Shown here: in pieces, positions 13,001-24,564 of the stretch
Numbering within the stretch: position 1 is the stretch's first letter
Layout: the number at the start of each line of letters is the position of its first letter
NCBI GenBank assembly: GCA_021904315.1
Contig: CM038920.1
Location: 7,006,001-7,070,000 of the forward strand
DNA: 64,000 nucleotides
Direction of reading: 5' to 3'
Origin: Sphagnum magellanicum
Taxonomy: Eukaryota; Streptophyta; Sphagnopsida; Sphagnales; Sphagnaceae
Made by a program: the position numbers and the translations under genes
The notes under the pieces: model-generated
Database searches by the model: none
What the model was told of the DNA's origin: nothing
Seen by the model: the letters and a program-made list of their open reading frames with translations, nothing else

Positions 13001-13065
13001 GGTGGACTTGAAAGTCCACCATGGATGGAAACATCATGGATGGTGGGTGGGCTTGAAAACCCACC
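13001..13065. repeat. Two tandem hairpins with matching but different arms
   Basis: Hairpin 1 (13,001-13,020) pairs ggtggact with agtccacc. Hairpin 2 (13,046-13,065) pairs ggtggg with cccacc. Both have cttgaaa-like loops and sit in a direct repeat of about 45 bp that includes catggatggt. The arm bases differ between copies yet pairing is kept. Confidence 0.6.
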
Positions 13066-14298
13066 AAGAATGAGAACATGAATGGTGGTTAGATATGAAA
13101 AACACTACATATTCTCATCTTATTATGAGATATTTAGGGTTTCTAAACATGTACCATATGCAAGACAATGTTGGTTGGGGCCAACAAATCATGTACGTGC
13201 TTTTCTTTCCTATGGATCCATGGTTGGCCAGCTTTGTTGGCTAGATAGCTCATTGAGCTCACACAAAAACAACACCAATCCTAATAAGTAATATTATTTA
13301 TTATCAAAGTATTTGAATTTGTGTGTATGTATGTGTTTTCTTTGTTGGATGTTTCAACTTTTGTAAAGATTCCAAACATGAAGAATCCTCAAAATAGGTG
13401 CAATGCATTGTGATTAAATTTTGTCAAAAGGGTCAGCCAATACTCACACACCTTTTGGTATCAAAAACTTTTGACTCTAGTTAAGATTACCCTTAATTTT
13501 AGTTGTTGGTGGTGGGGTTCTCTCAAACCCCAGTGCTCCCTTCCTAGACTCTCTCAATCTCTCTCTCACATAACTATGGCCACAAGAAAAAGTCGTACAA
13601 TTCTTAATAGGAACTGATAACCCAAAAACATGCTTTTAAAACTACTTCATAGAAAACCTATTAAGGAGCTCAGCATAAGCACATGCATGTGGTTTGTCAT
13701 ATTGACCCAAGGATAAGATTTTGACCTGGTAAGTGAGTAAGAAAGAAATGGAATGGAACTCATTTTGGAGCAATCTTAGGTGTAGGTTGTGGAGAGCCAC
13801 AAACCCAACCCCTTTGGTGCCTACTAGGTAGGTGAATGATGCATGTGGATGGTTAATATTGGCTGGTTATTGAATTTTGACCTAGTTGTAAACATCATGT
13901 ATCACATGCACAAGAAGGAATTGCAGCTCTAATCATTGGCATAACATTAGGCACCGACCTTTTTTTTATTGATGAAAGATCACCAAAAAGCAATGGAAGA
14001 AAGTGCCCTACAAAATCCATTTAATGAAAAAAGGGATTTTTTAAAAAAATCATTATATATTGTCATATTTGCAGAGCTTGATTACCACCTTGCAATGGAA
14101 ACCTTAATGTAGATTGCCTAGTCTAGTTGGTTGTGACGTAGAGCCCATCGCTAACCTACACCATCAAATTTAGGTTAATCGTTGATGAACTCCATGAACG
14201 ATGGATCCTTTGCCACAAATCACATCAAGTTTGTGTCGTCTATCGCCATTCCCTGGTTCATTATGGAGCAACCAGCACCATGAGCATTGAAATGGAAT

Positions 14299-14452
14299 CA
14301 CTACAACAAAAGGTGTCCATGTATGCCAAGTGATTTCACTAGATTTTGAGTGAATTCACTGGTTGTAATAAATAAAGACCAGTGAAGAAGTAGTGAATTC
14401 ACTAGTCTAGTGAACGAGGACTACTGAACTACACCCACATTTTGTAATAGTG
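14299..14452. mobile_element. CACTA-type MITE with 3-bp TSD
   Basis: The element starts with CACTACAACAAAAGGTGT and ends in the inverted equivalent (reverse complement CACTATTACAAAATGTG). It is flanked on both sides by aat (14,296-14,298 and 14,453-14,455). Three-base duplications and CACTA ends are the hallmark of the En/Spm superfamily. The interior (14,335-14,414) is an imperfect hairpin built from repeated agtgaattcact units, as expected for subterminal repeats. It has no coding capacity, so it depends on an autonomous partner. Confidence 0.8.
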
Positions 14453-15189
14453 AATGGAAGAGCTTCAAGCTTATGGCATTATGATCATTGATGTGAAGTA
14501 CTAGGGGTGTGCTACTATGGCATTTTCATAGAAACGTGACGTTGTGAATGCTAATTTGCCAAACTTTGAAATGCATGTATGTTTATGTTTTCTCCTCGTT
14601 TTTTCTTTGGAAATTAGGTTGTTCTTTGTTTGTGTTATAAATAGTGAACATTGTGGAGGACATTGGACTTTGGAGTTTAGACTGTGGAGTGTCTTAAAAG
14701 TTGTATTATTGGCTTTTGTTCTTTAAGTTGTGAGGTTGTGAGCATTGTAAATTTCTGTAGACACTAGACAATTTATGTCTGGACTCTGGACTTTGTGGCC
14801 TCCATGTGTAATCTGCACTTTGTAGTGTGTAGCATGCACAATGTGCACAACAAATCTCTTTTGAAGTTCATGTTGTGTGAATTCGATGGTTTCAATAAGG
14901 AATGTGAAGCTTAAAGTAGCCAGCATTGTTTTACCTTTTTTCTTCAAGTCTAGTCACAATCTTGACAACAAATCTCCTTTAGTGATCTCCTTTAAGTTTC
15001 TAGCAATGCTTTCTTTTGAGGCAAGTTTGAGTGGTAGTAAGGTTGCATCAAACTTGGAATCAAAGCTCAACAATCTTGTTATGCAATTGATGTGCCCGAG
15101 TGGTTTACCGACCTTCATTCCCCTTGCTACACCCAACTTGTCTGAGATCCAAGTTTTGGCGGACAAAGAAAAGGAACCATTACCAAAGA

Positions 15190-17510
15190 AATTTAAGAAA
15201 AAGTATGATGTCTCTTGCAAATGTAAAGACATTTGGGCTATACAATTTCCATGGGTAGAAATGCTCAAAACTAATCGTGGAAATATTAACAGTGTGAAGT
15301 GCATTGTGTGTTTAGCTATCAAGGGAAAAAAGGTTATTTTGGGTCTTAAACTGGACACGCTTGAAAAGGATGCGAAAAAGACAAAAGTAGTTCAAGATAT
15401 GCCACATTTGGGTAAGAAGGAAATGGAGTTTTATGTGAAAAAAAAATGCACCCATGCCAAGAATGAAATAATATATTCTCAACAAAGTCATATTTCCATT
15501 GTTGAACAAGTGATTTGAAGAGGCTTGAAAAGGGAAAGAGGAAGAAAAAGGTAATAATTTGCCACGATTTTGCATTTGTTATAGCAAGGTCGTCATATGT
15601 TAGAATTTGAGGCCATGAAACCACTATTTTCTTTTCTCAATGTTCTCCTAAACCCTAAACATCATTGGAGTGATTTTGTTGGTTAGGTAATGGCCGAATG
15701 CTTACACAAGCAAGTCCTTAACAAAATGTGAGAAATTGTTGCAAGTTCAAGGTATCTTGCTCTTTCCTATGATGAAGTCACCACGATTGATAACCAATCA
15801 TGGATTTCAATTCATTGCTACCTTGTTCAAGATTGGTGTATTTACCTGTATTGATTTTTTGAAAGTAGGTAATTGAAGGAAGAGGTTTTAATAATTTGAC
15901 TAAAGTGATTATGGATGCTCTAAAAAAACATGCAGGCATGTCTAATACATATGTTGTTACAAAATTATTATCATTTGGTGTTGACAGTGTAAATTTTTTC
16001 CAAGGGGTGAAAAATGGTGTTACACGCTAACTATAAGATAAATATGTTCCCCACTTGGAAAGCATTCATTGCATGGCACATCGCACTAATTTTGCAATGC
16101 AAACTCTATTTCATATCCTTGTTGTGAAGTGCATAGAAGATTTTTTTAATCATTATAATTACATTTTTCTCATAGTTCAAAAAGGCACTTTGAGTTCTTG
16201 AAACTTGCAAATTTGATGAAGGCGAAGGGGAACAAGATCTTGCAAAGTGTAAGAACACATTGGATTAGCGTGCTCAATTTAGCAAAATGGACTCTTTCGA
16301 TGTACATGCCATTAGTTGCAAAGATGGCTGAAGATAGTCCAGCTCTAATGGTTGCATGGGTGAATTTCAAGTTTTGTTGTGATGTGAATTTGCTCATTTC
16401 CTTTTTTTCTTTGATGCCCATGTTGGAGATTGTCCATGCATTGATCAAATTTGCATAAAAAAGGGATGTTTTTATTTATGATTATGTTGTAGCAATCAAT
16501 ATTTGCTAAAGACAATTGTATACTCACTATTCAAATCCTACATCAGAAGTATTCATCTGATGTTTTCAAGCAATTCCATGATTTGGTTGATTACATTCAC
16601 AACACATTTCATCTGAAATGGAAAGCAAGTTTTTTGGACCTCAACACTTTGAATGTTGAACATTTATGTTTTCATTTTACAAGTTTTACTTTCTAGGCTA
16701 CAAGTTTAAACGCCCATGGGCAAAAGATGTAGGTGTCTTGGGAGATTTTCAATGGTTTTAAAGATGCCACAAAGGCATCTTGTTTAGGTTTTTTGTTTCA
16801 ACCCATTTTAAGTTTGTCTTCATTTGAGTTTGTTTAAATCTATGTCTATCTAAGTAATGAGTATATATTGAATGTGTTTGAGTTTTCTTTTGTCTTTGTT
16901 TACTTCAATTGAGTTTATATATCCTTCTCTGTTTGAGTTTATTTGCGTTTGTGACTCCATGTTTAAATCTGTCTAAGTTTGTCAATCTATTTGAATATTT
17001 TTGAGTTTTTATAGATTGAATATGTTTAGGGTTTAAGGGTTTAGGGTTTGAAACCCCATAAACTCAAGTATGTCCTTGGAAGTGGCCAAAATTTGTCCAT
17101 CCATTTTATCCACAAATGCTCTTGAAATGTAAGCTAGCATATTCAAGATTACCATGAAGTCTAATGTTGTTGCAACAATGGAAGCTCCATTTCACGTCAA
17201 TCCTTTGACATGGCTTTGGAAAACATTAGAGGCTTCCCACATCTTGAGGCATTCATTTCCAAAAAAATTCAAGTTGGCAAAGATAGCAATAGTGCAAATG
17301 TTGGGGTTAATGGAAGATGAACACACATTTCCACATTATCTTTCATGAAGTCAAAATTGAAGAATCACTTCAATGAACATTTGCACATAGTTGTTGGGAT
17401 GTATTCCCAAAATTTCTTCACTTTGAACACCTTCCCATATGACACATGTTTTGATGATTGGAAGGAGCAAAAACCTAGGTGGAGTTTGAATTAAGTTATA
17501 ATGGAAATAA
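15190..17510 (+). pseudogene. hAT-like transposase relic (TTF/ZNF862-type zinc finger)
   Basis: The protein-like pieces on + follow the order of a hAT-type transposase. A zinc-finger block at about 15,220-15,400 has W-x5-FPWVE, VKCIVC and KLDTLEKD. A catalytic-core block at about 15,970-16,170 has FQGVKNGVT then a stop, and YVPHLESIHCMAHRTNFAMQ. Next comes KLANLMKAKGNKILQSVRTHW (about 16,198-16,290). The C-terminal dimerisation region (17,180-17,460) has IAIVQMLGLMEDE, VVGMYSQNFFTL and FPYD. At least six stops and several frameshifts break it, and T-rich minisatellite sequence is inserted at 16.8-17.0 kb. The zinc-finger part lies in a longer open frame (14,877-15,518). The family call rests on motif order recalled from plant and animal ZNF862-like proteins. 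It is clearly non-functional. Confidence 0.75.
16790..17010. repeat. T-rich degenerate minisatellite
   Basis: Repeated variants of gtttgagtttgt, tctatctaag and tctaagtttgt with no fixed period, lying inside the decayed hAT-like transposase. Confidence 0.6.
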
Positions 17511-17619
17511 TTTAAGGCCTTCTCAACTCTCAATGATGACAACTTTTAGTTAGAGTTGGGTGGTTTTTTGCTAAGGAAATTAGAACATTGGGTTTAGGGT
17601 TGAAGTTGAAGATGCACCA

Positions 17620-18010
17620 TTGAAGGTTTGTTTGATTGAGTTTATTTGATTTTATGTCTATGTGTATGTCTAAGTTTGTGAACTGTCTATCTATGTTTGT
17701 AATATGTATGACTCTGAGTTTGTTTTTGAATAATAAGTATGTTTGATTTTGTGTATTTTAAATTCTATTTGAGTTAGACAATTTGTGAATTTGTGTCTAA
17801 GTTTTGAATCTTTTTGAGTTTGTGTTTGTTTGAGCAATGAACATGTCTAATTTTGTGTCTTTTTATTATGTCTAGGTTAAAAAGTCTATTTCTATTTGAC
17901 ACTTGAGTCTTCATGAGTTTGTCTATAAGTTTGTGTCTAAACCTATCTGCATTTATTTGAAGGTCTAGACTTTGTATGTTTAAGTCTAATTGAAACATCA
18001 TATTTCTAAG
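17620..18010. repeat. Second T-rich degenerate minisatellite
   Basis: The same word set as the array at 16.8-17.0 kb (tttgagtttgtttg, gtctaagtttgt, tgtctatctatg) over about 400 bp, directly downstream of the transposase C-terminus. The two arrays bracket the C-terminal block. Confidence 0.6.
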
Positions 18011-19157
18011 TTTTTTTGCATCTTGGTTTGAAATTATAAATCCTAATTTGAGTCTTGATGTTTAATTGAAGTTTAAGAAACAAATTTGAAAGTCTTTAGG
18101 TCCAAATTTTTTAAGGTGTATCAAAATCTTGTCACAACATCACCCTTTTTTATTTTTTTTACCTAGTCCTTTTTTACCATGTAAAGACACATTTATGGAT
18201 GATTATGATGGAATCTACAATTGTAATGGTTTAAAATATGGTCCTTCTAAAAACTTTGACAACTTTTGACTCATTATTTTTTATAGGGATCAAAATATAG
18301 GGTAAAAAAGGATTGTAGTAAGGATTGGGCCTTTTTCGTCATGTGTGTTACACCTTAAAGGATTTTCACCCCTTTGTTTATTTATTTTGAATGTCCTATA
18401 TTTGAAGTGAATGTTTAATATACATCCACTGTCCAATATTATGTTCTATCATATACTATCCAATTTTGAGTTTGAGCTTATGTGTCATATGTACATTGTA
18501 AGTCCAAACTCCATTATGTTTGAGCTTATGTGTCCAATCATCCAATGTCCAATGTCCATTGTAATTTGTGTTTGTTTGCAATGTGCATAGTGTGTCCTAA
18601 ATTCTAATTCTAATTCTTGTTATGAACAATCACCCAACAATGGAAAAGGACTTTATTCAAGTTTGAAAAAGTTCTACACACATATAGTTTTATATTACAT
18701 AGATGATAGTGCAATGTGCATCGCCATAGAGCTATGTAATATATAGGTTTTGTTGCCATATTTTAAATTATGTGATGTACATTTCTCTAGTTTTTGTTGG
18801 TGCAAATTTTTCCATGTCTCACCAACTTGTAATGAATTTCTTTTATTGGACATAGCCATATTTTTATTTATTGAAATTTTGTGTAACTAGAAGTTCCATA
18901 ATAGAACATTTGCAGATTACCAAATATGCACTCCAATTATATGTCTAAGAACCACCTACTCAAAATTACAAAATCCAAGTAAGAAAAAGGTTATTAAGCA
19001 TTGAGTCGAGGGGTTTATTTTTTAGATTTATTATAGATGCAGAGTCAAAAAGGGCATGATTATCATTTTAATCAATTATAAAAAATCTATAATCAACTGG
19101 TAAATTATTAATACTTGGCTTTACAACTGGGTGATTAATAGGCTCAAACCTCAAACC
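18011..19157. other. AT-rich DNA, nothing identified
   Basis: Only short interrupted frames. A direct repeat gtttgagcttatgtgtc occurs twice at about 18,470 and 18,517. Confidence 0.5.
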
Positions 19158-19340
19158 TAACCAACACTGGTCCATTCCACCTTAGAAAGCCCATATCTTC
19201 AAAAAGTGAAGGTGCATTAAGGTGGGGAAGATGTGATGGAAGTTTTTTCCCTCCTCTAACCATGTGAGGGCATCAAGAAGAGGCTCACTCATTTGTGAAA
19301 TGCATGTTTATCCCCAAGTTCCAAAGAATTCATTTTGACT
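19158..19340. repeat. Dispersed repeat, diverged copy 1
   Basis: Shares accaacactggtcc(a/g)ttccacct, agaggc-like and gtgaaatgcatg blocks in the same order with 23,636-23,765. Copy 1 is the AT-enriched, more decayed version. No coding capacity was seen. Confidence 0.6.
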
Positions 19341-19670
19341 TCATCCAACTCATTTTTCATCCTATTTTTTCTTCTCTTTTGCCTTACTCTTCTTCTTCCT
19401 TTTTTTTTTCATATTGTTTTTTCTTCTCTTTCTTGTTACTCCTCTTTCTTTCTTCTTCTTGTTTTTTTTCTCTCTCTCATTATTCTTTTTTCTCTTTTTT
19501 TTTCTTGTTGTTTTTTATATAAAAAAAATTTATTGTTGTTTTTTTTTCATTTTCTTTACTCCTCTTCTTCTATTTCTTTTTTCTTTCTTTTTTTTACCTT
19601 GCCCTTTGTCTTTTTTCTCCTTGCTTTTTTTCCTTTTTCTCCTTTTTGTTTTTTCTTCTATTTCATGTGT
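19330..19670. repeat. Polypyrimidine tract (about 340 bp)
   Basis: Almost exclusively T and C on + (cttctttttt and ttcttcttcc words). Open frames across it consist of Phe, Leu and Ser only and are compositional artefacts. Confidence 0.85.
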
Positions 19671-19674
19671 GTTG

Positions 19675-19900
19675 GGACTTTTAATTTGGAATAAGAAAAG
19701 GGTTTGGAGAATGTGTGCGTGTTTGGAACTTTAGTTTGGAACAAGAAAAGGGTTTATAATGTGTGTGGGTGTTGAGAGCTTCTATTTGAAGCAAGAAAGG
19801 GATTTCAAGAAAGATTATAACTTGTTGCAAGGGGTTGGGAGCTATGGTTTGAAACAAAATCATAATGCAATGTGAAGGCAAGTTTGGAACAATAAAACTC
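19675..19900. repeat. Tandem repeat of about 51 bp, three to five copies
   Basis: Units begin tttggaa(t/c)aagaaaagggttt at about 19,684 and 19,735, with a more diverged unit at 19,785 and remnants near 19,848 and 19,882. Each contains an atgtgtg or gtgtgg block. Confidence 0.7.
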
Positions 19901-20802
19901 CTTACAATAATGCAACAAAACTTGGGAGTTTTTTAGGTGAGTTTTTTTGGTTTTATTTTTATATTTCATTTTTTAAAAATTATATATTTTTTAATTTTTA
20001 ATTATGTCTTTCATTTTTTACTTTAGTTTTTTTTTCTATTTTTAATCATATATATATATCCATTGTTATTTGCCCTTTGTGCATTTCCCTTTACCATTGT
20101 TCTTTCCCATGTGTCGTCGTTTTTTCCCCTCTACCATCGCAACTTGCAATTAATTAATTATTGGAATGTTGTGGCAGCCTTGTTGGAACATGGCCTTTTG
20201 CAAGTATTTTTGCCTTTGCCCTTGTTGTAATTGTTAATTGTGCAATTACTGAAATGCCCAAGTTGATAGCTTTATACCTTCAAAGATGGGCTCTAAAACC
20301 ATGTTGGAAGTTTTTATGAAAATTGCTGTTTGCTTCCCTGATTGCAATTGTTTACTAGGCTTGGTTGAAATATGTTCAATATTGTTTATCAACTAACCTT
20401 TGAGTTATTCTATCAAAGCATTATGTGAATATATTGCACATCTTTTATTTCTTTCTTCCCTTTCCTTTTTCCTTCATTTTTTAATTACTTATACTATTTT
20501 TTTGTCCATAATGTTTTTTAAGTGAAACTTGCAGATATTCATCAAAAATAACAACATTGGACTAATTATAATCCATTAATGGCTTTTTGCCATGTGTTTT
20601 TGCTTGCAAGTAAATGCGAGAGGGATAACAAATTCTAAAGGCAAATTGAAGCTTGAGCTTTTTTAAAATGAAACAACTCCTCGTTAGATGCATGTGTAGA
20701 TTCACATAGATCAACTATGTAATCTAAGTTACCTTTTGTTCATGTATTTCTTAAAATACGAAGACTTGTAGGCTTTTCCACATAGTACCTTGGTAATTGC
20801 TC

Positions 20803-21790
20803 CTACCCATCAACATTAGCTTTAGTTTTAGCAAGTTCATCTATAGTGGTGATTATGTTGATTAATTTTACAACTACTCCATCTTCACCCCAACCTTTAG
20901 TATCATTCATTGTTCCATTAAAATTTTTTACATTATCCTCATTTGATGTGTTGTTGTTATGATTAGCAATGTAAAGTTCATTGGGCTTAGTCCTTCCATC
21001 CATAGCCTTTGGATTAAAAGGCCAAATTCCTATAACCTAAAACCCATTCTTGATGTTTCTTTTGGACAAAACTAAATCTAATGCCTTATCTATCTAGCTT
21101 GCAAATGTAGCCTTGTCTAGCTCATTGTAATTGTTTCTAACCATGCTATTGGATTTAGGGATAGTGTTATACATTTGATGAGATTCCTTCTTTGTTATAA
21201 CTTTAACTCTTGATCACTTCCCTATTCGAATCCCAATTTCATCACAATTCCATATGTGACCTGACCTGTATTGATGTTGGGTGTACAAGGATGCCAAGTT
21301 TTGGTAGAACAAGTTGCAAGAGTTGGTCGTCAAACCTTGGGTTCTACTGATGTCCAATCCTTTTGCAAGTTAGATGTTCAACTCTAGATGCTCGTGTTTA
21401 AACCAATACCACCATGAGTCCCTAGGTAGCCCATTTTGAAATGGGGTGGGTTAGGTTTGAGTCATTTCTACCACCTTCCATTTGAATTGGTGCAATGTTA
21501 TGGAAAGCCTGCATTCCTACATATTCAAAATCCATGCAACAATAGCTTCATTTTCTTCTTGAGTTAGTACACCTAATCATCCAATTTTCCTACTTCTGGT
21601 CTTCCCATATAGGAGGTCAGAGAGTGAAGTTATGAGTATGCCCCAAAACTTGTTGGCCTCCCACAAAGAAATTATGCCTCTTTCAATTACATCCATGGCT
21701 ACTTCTAATGATTCACTTGACCACTTGCCTTTTGGATTTGTAGTAAGCACCCATTTGTTCTTGTTGACCTTTGTATTATGTTTGATATAA
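20803..21790 (-). pseudogene. pogo/CENP-B-type transposase relic, internally deleted
   Basis: Reading leftward, a helix-turn-helix part (about 21,770-21,600) gives KWSSESLEVAMDVIERG, LWEANKFWG and SLSDLLYGK. A Tc5/CENP-B-type part follows with LTQEE, PTPFQNGLP and SWWYWFK (about 21,590-21,400). The start of the DDE_1 catalytic domain gives IWNCDEIGI, holding the first catalytic Asp (about 21,250). Just after YNTIPKS (about 21,150) the reading jumps to MVRNNYNELDKATF, and the C-terminal tail IGIWPFNPKAMD continues to 20,803. The missing middle of the DDE domain, with the other catalytic acids, marks an internal deletion. Several stops and frameshifts are also present. Family order is established for pogo-like/CENP-B proteins. 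Confidence 0.8.
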
Positions 21791-23570
21791 TTTGAAGAGG
21801 GACATTGTTTTCAATGTCCATTTCTTGTCAGTCTAACACCCCACTTTATTTCCTACAAAGGACATTGAACATCATGATGTTCTTGGTTCTCTTGAACCCA
21901 ACCTCCAAAAGCTTGGTGGAATGTGGTTAGGCCTCATTAGTGGTACCCTTTTATCTTTCTTAGGTTTAGACAAAGAAAATAAGAAGTGTGTTAATTTAGG
22001 GATTTTGTGCAATCTATATTATTATGTTAGTAGACTAGTGTTGATTATATCAAAGATGTCTACAAAATCAGTTTAATCTAAATTTTCATATGTTGTTGTT
22101 GTGTAGGTTGTAGGAATGTATCTAATTGTACGTTGTGCTTGAGCTATAGGAAATTTGCACTGACCTACTATTTTTCACACTCTTTCCTATTATAGGGACA
22201 ACTAATTTAGCTATCCAATGAAAGTAAATGTACTTGTTAAAACTTTCCTTGTAAATCTTGTCAATATATGCAATTATGCTTTCATCTTAGTGATTTTCTG
22301 TCTTGGGTACTCTCTTTCATATTTTGTAGCACCTCTTTCCCTTTGCTTTATAGTTATTTGGTTTCTTCCTTCCTTTTGCTAAGCAACTTTATGTCTCATC
22401 TTTCACTTTGCTAAGCAACTCAATCTTCTTTTCTTTGATTAGTATCTTTGAAATCTCTATGTTTTCCTTAGGCATTTGTGATCTGAGCACTATTGCATTG
22501 GGACATAACAATTCTAAGAATGCTTGAAGTTCATCTTCCACATGTTGTGGGAGTTTAGACATGTCCATTTGCAATTGTGTTAAGTTAAGTTGAATGTAAT
22601 ATAATTGCATTTAGACTGCCAACATTATGATTGTGATGGGTTGTTTTGGCGGGAAAAAGACTTAGGAATTTCTTAGATCCTTAGGTTTAAAAACTTTTCC
22701 ATTTATTGTGCTATTGGAGTCCTTTAATGTGTTGTACCCTTTTCAACCTTAAAATTTGTACTCATCACCAAACACTAAAAACATATAATGGAGGTCACTG
22801 TTTGTAAGTCTACCCTAAATCACACCTTACACCGAACACTTAAAGCCCCAAGTACATTTGGATTTTTTAGATTTGTAAAATGTATGTGCATTGCTTTGTG
22901 ATGTATATGAGCCCATGTCCAAACATTACCTTTGGTCATAGAATAGCAAAAATTATAAATGTGCCATAAATTTTGTCCAATAGTGTGGTTAATGGCCATA
23001 TAGATGCACACATATGTGTGTGCTATACTATTCTTTAAACCTTCATCAACAAACACCTTCCACTAAGTAAATGAACAAAATCTTTGTATAAAAATTCTTT
23101 GATGCTCCCATGACCAAACATAAACTCAATGTCATTGGTTGGAACTATAAAAAATGCCAAATGCAATTTTTTATCACCAAGCATTCAATGATAGGGCAAC
23201 ATAGGAACAGCCGTAGGGCCATCCTTATTTGCTAACTCCCCAATAGTGATTATTTTGGGTGTTTGGTCATGGATGGTGTTCAGTCATAAGGCAGGCTACC
23301 CTAGCAAGCATCCCCAGACATATTTTGACATAATTGTCAACAGTTTTGTTTAGGACCATTGAAACAGTAGTGAGTAGATAGACCTGTGGTGACACGCTCC
23401 CCAATAAATGAAATAAAGCTAAAATTTGATGACCTTTTCTTTGAAGGAAATGGAAACTTCTGCCAAAAAAGTGAATTAGAGTGGCCTTTTCATACATTTT
23501 CCTAAAACATTCCAGTAAATTGATAACCAAGGGTATTATGTTGAAATTGATAACCAACAATTCAAATTTT
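21791..23570 (-). pseudogene. Unidentified minus-strand coding relic
   Basis: Protein-like runs on the minus strand include one around 23,040-23,180 (FGHGSIKEFLYKDFVHLLSG). After a frame change a 78-residue stretch spans 22,820-23,056 (LKNSIAHTYVCIYMAINHTI, NVWTWAHIHHKAMHIHFTNL). A Lys/Glu-rich block lies at 22,300-22,600. Stops separate them. The pieces read in the same direction as the pogo-type relic and could be an unrelated gene that it landed in. I do not recognise the family. Confidence 0.35.
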
Positions 23571-23635
23571 CAAACAAATGATATTATACCCAGTGTGGTC
23601 CTACCAAGCGCGTTATGAAAAAAGAGCGATGACCA

Positions 23636-23765
23636 GCCAACACTGGTCCGTTCCACCTCAGAGGAGCCCTGCAGCCATGGGAAGGCGTGGGGAAGAGGCC
23701 ATCCACTATGTGAAATGCATGCTTGACTACCAAGGTCAAAAGGACTACTTTTGATACCTCGATAT
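23636..23765. repeat. Dispersed repeat, diverged copy 2
   Basis: GC-richer counterpart of 19,158-19,340, with shared blocks accaacactggtcc, ttccacct, aagaggc and gtgaaatgcatg in order. A short related word (ggaccgttccact) recurs at about 24,521, just upstream of the LINE ORF1. It may be a SINE or promoter-like module. Confidence 0.55.
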
Positions 23766-24549
23766 GAGGCTTCTTTCTTTACAATCTGTACTTCGTAAGT
23801 TGACGAGGACCCTCCTCCCTTATTTCCACGAACAACCCTTCATCCCTTTATGCCAGATTCCTTGGCAAACCTCGGAATTTTCTCTCCGGGACAAGAAAGA
23901 TGCCTTGGGTGAACCGGCACCTACACTGGTACCTGCATACTAACAACCCAAGAATTTTTTTTGATTTGCCTCTAAAGACTAACCATTAACTTTTCCCACC
24001 CCAAAACTAAATTAGGGTACCATAGCCTACTGTCATCGTCCACATTGCCAAAACCAATAGTTAATTTCTTTTTACAAAATATCAATTCAATTTGAGATCT
24101 TTGAAATTAGTCCTTTTTCACATTGTTTGCCTGCGATAATAAACGATGCTAAAATCAACACCTCAGCTTCATATTTACACAAAATTTCAAATTTGAAGGA
24201 TTATTTAGTGACAAAATTGACCTTAGGGTAATGTAGATCATGGTCTTGAAATTAGGGTAGGCCTTGGCCAGAAAAGAAAGCAGTTTCATGTGTTTTTGGG
24301 CCATTGGAAAATAGTAAGTAACTTCATCACAATTGGCTCCAACAAATTGAAATCAAGGCCAGAAGCATTTGCCTGGAAAGACAAGACAGCTGACGAATCC
24401 CAACTACAGGATGAGGTCTTGCAGCTTCATTTAGAAAAACCGGTAACCCCTTATAAAATCTTGCTTTTCTTACTTTTCTGACATTTCTTTCCCAGAAACT
24501 ACACAAGTAACCTTCGTGCAATGGACCGTTCCACTTAACAGAACTTTAG
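23766..24549. other. Upstream flank or 5' region of the LINE
   Basis: A protein-like stretch of about 50 codons (24,290-24,441, with KSRPEAFAWKDKTADE) ends at a gtaacc that could be a splice donor. A pyrimidine-rich tract ending in cccag follows at 24,496. It may be part of the LINE 5' region or an exon of an unrelated gene; I cannot decide. No ATG links it to ORF1. Confidence 0.35.
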
Positions 24550-24564
24550 CACTCCAAAATTACA

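Larger units (their letters stand above)
10990..14298. other. AT-rich intergenic DNA with small structured elements
   Basis: No convincing gene. It contains the palindromic MITE at 11,315-11,440, the hairpin pair at 13,001-13,065, a CT-rich patch at 13,520-13,575 followed by a 12-codon open frame, and many short interrupted frames. Confidence 0.5.

Noticed and set aside
19295..19734. Phe/Leu/Ser-only open frames
   Set aside because: Products of a T/C-rich tract, with no protein-like complexity.
24442..24496. 55-bp intron upstream of LINE ORF1
   Set aside because: Shorter than usual plant introns, and the joined exons do not supply a start codon in frame; kept only as a question.
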